This document shows positions 57,874 to 64,000 of a stretch of 64,000 bases of DNA, one piece after another. The first letter of the stretch is position 1. Every line of letters starts with the position of its first letter. The notes beneath the pieces were generated by a model. The model did no database searches, was not told the origin of the DNA, and worked only from the letters and a program-made list of their open reading frames with translations. The stretch comes from Reticulitermes lucifugus (taxonomy: Eukaryota > Arthropoda > Insecta > Blattodea > Rhinotermitidae), in NCBI GenBank assembly GCA_026260175.1, contig JAKCWW010000051.1, positions 40,176 to 104,175 of the forward strand. Direction: 5' to 3'. Both the position numbers and the translations under genes were made by a program.

Positions 57874-58924
57874 CGGAGAGGCTCACTTGCGCAAGCGCAA
57901 TCCAGTCACGACCAGTCTGTGTACGAATACATTACGGAAGCCTGTCACTTATGTCTGTCTTCCTATACTGGCGTTTAAAGATCAATGTTATAATTAAACT
58001 GTAGTTCAGGTATAAAGGTTTATGTTTCTAATTTCTTAAGTTAGTTAACATTTTCACTTTGTGCCGGAAATGGAAACGTACCTGGTGAAAACTTTGGATG
58101 CTGACGCCTGTCGACTACTGCGTATCAACGTATTGCTGCAAAATGAGTTGACTTGCTCCAACACGGTTAAACGCTCGTGCCCTATGCATACAATGAATGG
58201 GGCACGTTCTGCCCAAATGTGCAGGACCACAACACAAACCGGACGGATGACACATAATCACGGATCATGATGCACTGCACGGGGGCCAGACAGATAGTAC
58301 AAGGAAAGGTACAACGGGGCTGTACATATTTAAAAACGAAATACTGAACGAACCTCAGAATACTTCAGAATATCGCCAGATATTAACATAGACGAAGTAT
58401 AATAGCAGACCAATTCGACGCCAAAATTAAGAACAAGTAAATAAGAAAACGGAACAGAAGAATAAAGTCGTATCTGGAAATACACATATATTTTACGCAA
58501 CGCAAAACTAACGTTTGGATTGATACTCTAGAATTAATAAATCTATGAAGCATTTATTGCAAGATCAACGTCACCGCCTTTTAAAAACAAAGACGAGCTC
58601 GAACTGAAAACGGAATAAAGAAAAAGTAGACTAATTTGTTATATAACAGACAATATATCGAATGAAGATAGGACTTCGTAAGTTTATTAATACAATTCTA
58701 TAAGTCAGAATTTCAAAGCCACTTTTAAATGTACCAAACTTTTATAGTCAATAAAAAGTATCACGTTTTACAAACTAATAAACACAACCTCTAACTACTG
58801 TATTATAATCTTTAAGCTACATCAAGGTAAAAATTCAATACAATTAATACGATTGTAATGTGAATGTAAGGATGAGATCTCTGTCCACGAAATGATAAAC
58901 GTAAAGATATAAAACTAGCCTTCT
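57874..58924. other. Stretch with no recognised element
   Basis: One 69-codon plus frame (58061-58270) occurs; the second half, 58270-58900, is AT-rich with no frame of 60 codons. Confidence 0.5.
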
Positions 58925-58995
58925 TTCAAATATTTTTATAAGCCTGATGACGACACGATCGGGTCGAAGCATGCACCACTTTTATATCAACAAAA
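58925..58995. repeat. Possible half of a foldback
   Basis: CCTGATGACGACACGATCGG followed by GTCGAAGCATGC and TTTATATCAACAAAATTTAT has the CTGATG then CGAAGC-ATG layout of the right halves of the foldbacks at 26872 and 48740. The partner arm is absent. Confidence 0.3.
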
Positions 58996-60217
58996 TTTAT
59001 TGTTTTTATAACAAAATAGTTACGTTGGACTGTTCCCTATTACACTGACAATGTGGTGCAGTGAACGCGTTACTACTTTGTATGGCACCTAAAACAGAAT
59101 TTGTGTAACACAAAAATACATTCTGTTGAATTTTAAAAGAGTATCGCGCTAGTTATGAAACAAAAATCATTGCAGCGCAAGGCAAAAATACGTGGAAACA
59201 AAATCACCGCAGAAGAGTTCCACACGATTTGTTTCATTCATCTCTCATCGCTTCATTCCAAATTTAACAGTTCGGAATATAAGGCATGCAATAAGCACTA
59301 CATTAAATTCGGTACGGACTCAAAAGCATGGACCAATGGACCATTGGACCAAGCAGCACCACAGGTGTAGGTCAGACAAAGCCGTATAATAAATACGATG
59401 GACAAGAGCAGTCCAACCTTCTCCCTCCGCCACTCTCACGATGCAGGTCTACGCGGCAGCAACTGCTATAACACGTATTTATATCCTGTCATGACACACA
59501 TAGGTATATACGCATAGGTAGGTATACACTGCCCATTACAACAAGCACCCTACAGCCGGAGCTGGAAGAACGCTAGCAATATGGAGCCCAAACGCACCGT
59601 AGAAATTTGGCACTGTAAAATCAATGCGGTTATCGCATTATGAGCTGGACATGTACCTCGGGGAAAACAAAATGTATACGCACAATTTATGTTTGGGGAA
59701 CTGATATCTCCACAGAAGAAAGACTCTCTGATATAATGTTTCAGTCAGTCTTACGAACTGCCGAAGAATGACACTTGCCGGGATTCACCGAGTAACCAAA
59801 CAAAATCTTCGCTCAGTTCGCCAACAAGGCCCCTGTTTTTTAATGAAAATCCAAGGTTCGTTAGGTACTGTTACTACAAGAGCCCGCTGGCCCACACGAA
59901 CCCAGTCTACGTTCTAGTACCATATCCCTTTAGCATCAATTTCAATATTAAAGTTCCACCGATGTCTACATATCCCAAGCGTTCTCTTCTCAATAGATTT
60001 GCCGACTAAAGTAGTACGATCATTACCCAGTTCTTACATGCCTGCTGTATGTCCCGACCATGTCGTACTAATTCGTAATTCTGTCTCTTCTCTTGTTATT
60101 TCTTATGTCTTCGGTTCAAAGTCCTTTTAGGACTTCTTCTCAAACGGCCTAAATCCATTCACGTCCGTTAGGGTTAACAACAACATTTCACATATACTTT
60201 TTTAAACGTTTTCTTTA
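58996..60217. other. Stretch with no recognised element
   Basis: Two overlapping plus frames (59155-59389) are basic and lack a domain. No repeat family word was seen. Confidence 0.45.
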
Positions 60218-60296
60218 GTCATTAAATTTTCAGACAGGAGACGGGAAGTTGAACGTATTGTGCAACTTCCCGTCTCCTGTCTGAAAACTTAATGAC
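60218..60296. repeat. Near-perfect 34-bp hairpin
   Basis: Arms 60218-60251 and 60263-60296 are reverse complements at 33 of 34 positions around an 11-base loop (AACGTATTGTG). The core of the arm contains CAGACAGGAGACGGGAAGTT. The single mismatch is near the base of the stem. The transcript of either strand would fold into a 79-nt stem-loop, close to animal pre-miRNA size. Whether it is transcribed is unknown; a very small foldback element is the other reading. Confidence 0.95.
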
Positions 60297-61524
60297 AGTG
60301 GCAGTAGCAAGGATTCCCCAGATTTAATCTCCTGTTACAGTTTTGCGTAAATGCTGTTCTTTCTCGCTACTGTCCTTACCAAAAACTGGAACTCAGCACA
60401 TTTTAAGGGGTTTATTACCCAACTTCTTACTATATTCTGGTGACAAAATATGCACATGTATTGAGTTCCCGCTGCGTTTACTGCTAACCAACCTCCTTAC
60501 TGGCGTCTAATTGAATTTCTGTTTCCCTCTAGGGTAATTATATTTTCAGGCAGTAAATTAACATCAGAAGAATTAGCGGAAAAAATTTTAAAATTGGAAT
60601 TTAGAGAACTATTGCATGATGAATCATTTAGAGCTGGAAGTAATTAATGTTGTGAGCAAGGGTAAATGTTAAAAGCAGAAGCAAGGTGCGTGACTATTTT
60701 TCACGATTAAAATAAGAGCATTTAACTAGAGGAAAGGTGAAAGTATTTCTTCTTCAAACAAAATTTTACGAGGGAAATGAAGAGTATAAAAATGAACAAA
60801 AAAAAAGACTTGCAGAATAAAGAGCACGACTGTATTTATTTCTGTCTCTCCGCTCATATTACATTCTAGGAATCTTAGCCATTTAAGGCACGGTGAAGTA
60901 TTTAATATCGAGACGGTCTATGACTCCCCGCTTCACACGATTCATGAATTATTCAGCCTTTATCTCAGCCACAAGTCTCGCTCTGTAGCCAACTTACTCA
61001 ACCGATGGCACAATTGTTGGGGATGTCGTTACGGTCTGTCGGCATATGTATTCTGCATGTGCGGTACCGCACGCGTGTAATTAACATGACAGTAGCTATG
61101 TACTGTATAAACCAGCTGCAGAAATATATCAAACAACTGAATACCCTGCCTGTCGATACTGCGAGCACGTCACCACTTCGCCCGATTGACGTTACATCAG
61201 GCATAATTAACATCGCGCTAGCAGGCAGACCCTGGAGGTCCAGCACCGCTTACATCAGAGACCGGCACTGCGCACGATGCCCTACGACTTGCCTGTCCGT
61301 CAATCGCCACAGCAGTACACATCAGTAACTCTTTTAATGTTACTGATCATATTGTCTCCTCGATCGTCTGCATGAAAGTCTCCCACGACCACTTCTCAGC
61401 ACAATTCTCTACAACTTCCTGATCTCTGCTATCTTAAACACATACTCAGCCCACAGTAACGACCTACATTTCATAATAGTAACTACACAAGGCTGTGCTG
61501 CATGTATCGCCATGCCCCTCGTTG
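60297..61524. other. Stretch with no recognised element
   Basis: An antisense pair of frames (60998-61246 minus, 61005-61328 plus) spans the same bases. No domain is seen, and nothing here continues the mariner fragment upstream. Confidence 0.45.
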
Positions 61525-62060
61525 TGTCAACACGGTATGGAATGGCATCATACAACATCGCCCCCACCCCCAAAAATCGAAAATGTTGCTCTCAGCTCAT
61601 AAGACCATAGGAACTGACTGGGGATGCGGAGTGATGCATATCGGTCAAATTTCTGCCGCGAGTGTAATGCATCAGTACTGCTCGTTACCTTCGGACGCTC
61701 CAAAAGCCTCGTCATGCACTGCGTGACAAACGTCCAGGGAAGAAAAACAGCATCCTGCAACACGACAACGCACGGTCCTCACCTGCCCGTCTGTGCGGCG
61801 ACAGGATTCAGAAGCTCGGCTCATGCCTTCTCCCCCATCCAGCCCACAGTCCGGACCTAGCCCATCGAACTACAATCTGTTCGGGTTCCTACAGGACCAG
61901 ATGCGAGGCCAGCACTATGCGACCAATGACGCAGACCAGGAAACCGTCCGTCGTGGTTTACAAACTGCTGAAACTGACTTACGCCGCAATCGGATATTCA
62001 CACTTCTAGAAAGTTGGCAAAAATGCTTCGAGCGGGATGGGAATTATGTAGTGAAGTTGA
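61525..62060 (+). pseudogene. mariner transposase, C-terminal remnant
   Basis: Reading with frameshifts gives MEWHHTTSPPP (about 61535-61567), RHALRDKRPGKKNSILQHDN (about 61709-61769), LLPHPAHSPDLA and then NYNLFGFLQDQMRGQHYATN, ending WQKCFERDGNYVVK near 62056. These are landmark words of Tc1/mariner transposases, which cut and paste DNA with a D,D34D catalytic triad. The Asp of HDN is present at 61764-61766. The last Asp, normally in the APSD word, is Asn (AAC, 61868-61870), and a one-base deletion lies just before it. About 170 of the usual 345 or so residues remain. The copy is 5'-truncated and inactive. Terminal inverted repeats were not identified. Confidence 0.85.
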
Positions 62061-63937
62061 TACAGTGCACATGTGTTGTTCTTCTATTCATTTACATGCT
62101 TGTGAAATTAATTTGTCCATGTCTTTCGACAAGGTCCTCGTATTATCCTAAATTGCTTCTTACTTCTCTCTCCTTAGGTGTAGATATTATCTGCTGTAAA
62201 TCTGTTTACTGACATCTACAATGAATGCAAGGGACCACGTTTCACCAACAACAAGCGCTGTATTACTCATCAACAACTTGCCACCTAGTGAAATTCAGTG
62301 AGTTAAAATAGGCTTGACATGTAGTTCGACTAGGAAGAAGATACGATCACGCAATTTTAATAACTAATAAAAATTACATTTAGAAAAAAGGCCAGACCAG
62401 GTTAATTTTCGGAAACTTTTTTCTACCACAGAGTCAATTTATTTCTTCTCGGATTACTGAATTACATTTCCGTCCAAAAGTTCTCACTTTAGCAAACGTT
62501 TAAAAACTTCTATAGTGCACTTCATTTGTTAATCCGGTGCACACGAAACAACTGAAATGTAACATGGTAACGGCCGTGATTAAGCTAGCCCATGTAAAAC
62601 TGTGGCTGCAATGAAGTGTCACCTGAAGCTGGCAGTTGAGAATCTGCTGGGAAGTTGTGGCTGACAGTAAACATTATACTCATTATTTCAACAGCTTGTG
62701 CCTGAACGCGAGGCAGAAGTTCTCCTTCGTTCTGTACCAGCAAGTGGGATGTTTCGACGAGACCCCCCCCCCAAGTATGCGAGATAATTAATGAAATTGC
62801 CGTCTTCAGCGAATAACGCTCGACGATATCTTTCTCCTGCAAAACCAGTTGTTTTATTGATCACATTGCGGTTATTCGCAAACGAAGCTCGAATTTCTGA
62901 CACAAAAAACTGATGGCCGAGTTATTTTAAAGTCACCTGCTTAAATCAAAGAAAGACAACTTTAAAACCGCATGGTATGTATTTATGTAATATCAGTTGC
63001 TATTTTACATAGAAGCGGAAACAGAAGTGGAATAAACTAGACGTACAGCCCTAAAAGAAGAACACCGACTCAGGACCTGAGAAAGCTGACAAGAACATTT
63101 GGTCCTACGAGAGGCGGATGAGCAGTACAAAATACATAACGCGGAGTTTTACAGGATAACACGCAGAGACCTGCTGTTTAACGTAGATTGTTAGCCATAT
63201 AATATAAAGGACAGTGGACAAGTCCTCACAAATAACGAAAGCTATAAACTGCAAAAAAAAATTTTGGTAGGAAAGCTCCAAGCTTGGAATAAATATGCAT
63301 AAATTAAAATATGATATTAAAAAGAATCACAGATAAAATAGTTAAGATGAAAGAGTCAATCGTAAAGACTAGATAGAACACCTACCTTTTGGACACGATC
63401 ACAAATAATCATATTCCTTAGCGAACAAAATGTTTTTATCACGTACGTAACAATCGGCTTTCAAAAGAAGGCCCTCAACCACTTAGTGTAACAGTTTAGT
63501 CACATACCAAATAATTTCTTTCCAACTGCTTACCTAAAAGACCACACAAACCGTAACACTGGAAGCAGGGCAATTTTCCACTTGCCAGCTACGATTCCAC
63601 CTCACTCGCCAGTGACAAGCAGATAAATGTCTTCATCCAATCCTGTTCGCTACATCCTAAATGAAGAAAATGGGTCTTGAAAAAGAAATGCATAAAAGTT
63701 ATCTTTAAACATAAGCCACTGAAAGTTGCGTTCTGAACGTCCTTGTTAATACGTCACAATAAATGTACATCACGCCAGCGGTATCAACTTTTCGTGATTC
63801 ACAGCCGCCAAAACAGCAGTGAATTTCGCGAGGAACGGTGTCCTATTTGTCTGGCCTCGTACAGACTACCCATTGATCTGAAAAGTCTATCACACTAAGA
63901 AGTCTGACGTGTTTGGTTACGTAGCGCCCTTATGTGA
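62061..63937. other. Stretch with no recognised element
   Basis: Frames 62585-62842 and 62688-62903 overlap on the minus strand across a C run at 62764-62773, with no domain. The last kilobase has no frame of 60 codons. A mariner end was looked for near 62060-62300 and not found. Confidence 0.45.
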
Positions 63938-64000
63938 CACGGGGGCACGCGGTGGCGCAGTTGGTTGAGGCACTGCGCTACAAGCCGGAAGGTCGCGGGT
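63938..64000 (+). repeat. SINE-A, head only, cut by window end
   Basis: GGGGGCACGCGGTGGCGCAG, TTGGTTGAGGCACTGCGC and TACAAGCCGGAAGGTCGCGG give an intact A box and the start of the B-box region. The element continues beyond the window. Confidence 0.9.

Noticed and set aside
1-64000. CRISPR arrays, bacterial operons or phage genes
   Set aside because: There are no regularly spaced repeats with unique spacers and no gene-dense regions with ribosome binding sites; the sequence is eukaryotic in character.
1-64000. Retroviral or endogenous viral sequences
   Set aside because: No long terminal repeat pair, protease, integrase or capsid-like words were recognised.

Overview
The window is repeat-rich, gene-poor eukaryotic DNA, most likely an insect and probably a cockroach-type (Blattodea) genome. 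The base for this is an AT-rich sequence full of decayed open frames, three tRNA-headed SINE families with target-site duplications, many 5'-truncated LINE tails, a mariner remnant, foldback elements, microsatellites and four N gaps. The cockroach suggestion rests on my memory of similar LINE and SINE pieces in cockroach sequence and was not checked by a search. I find no credible host protein-coding gene, no rRNA and no canonical single-copy tRNA. Nearly all open frames are short and fall in or between repeats.

Layout. 0-10 kb: SINE-A and SINE-B pieces, a 260-bp foldback followed by SINE-C and two LINE tails (2.8-3.7 kb), a second SINE-C (5.2 kb), LINE tails, and a long TG microsatellite (7.8 kb). 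9.7-18.2 kb: a complete SINE-A next to a SINE-B-like copy, other tRNA-like SINE candidates, a gapped SINE-C, microsatellites, a decayed LINE with an R2-type nuclease signature (15.7-16.5 kb) and a SINE-B with target duplication (17.9 kb). 18-37 kb: pieces of a foldback family (family D), LINE tails, SINE-C (20.8 kb), SINE-B (22.2 kb), gapped SINE-A (25.2 kb), a second foldback type (26.9 kb), a 4 x 19-bp array (34.2 kb), SINE-B and SINE-C copies (34.5-35.3 kb). 37-50 kb: a hAT-like MITE with 8-bp target duplication (37.4 kb), a SINE-like element (39.4 kb), SINE-B (40.1 kb), LINE tails, a LINE fragment with a CCHC motif (45.8-46.2 kb), and foldbacks. 50-64 kb: SINE-C with 14-bp target duplication (50.8 kb), an inverted arrangement of a diverged satellite-like sequence (51.4-52.9 kb) interrupted by SINE-B with 16-bp target duplication, a two-copy tandem duplication (55.4 kb), two near-perfect hairpins (57.7 and 60.2 kb), a mariner transposase remnant (61.5-62.1 kb), and the 5' end of another SINE-A at the window edge.

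How the parts relate. The SINEs depend on LINE enzymes for mobility; which LINE serves which SINE cannot be read here. The MITE and foldbacks look non-autonomous. Every coding element seen is broken. The items most worth checking are the 60.2-kb hairpin, the 34.2-kb array of TGACGTGG sites, the bounded hAT-like MITE, the R2-type LINE remnant, and the apparent exchange of tRNA heads between SINE families. I did not find evidence of a new defence, biosynthetic or regulatory system.
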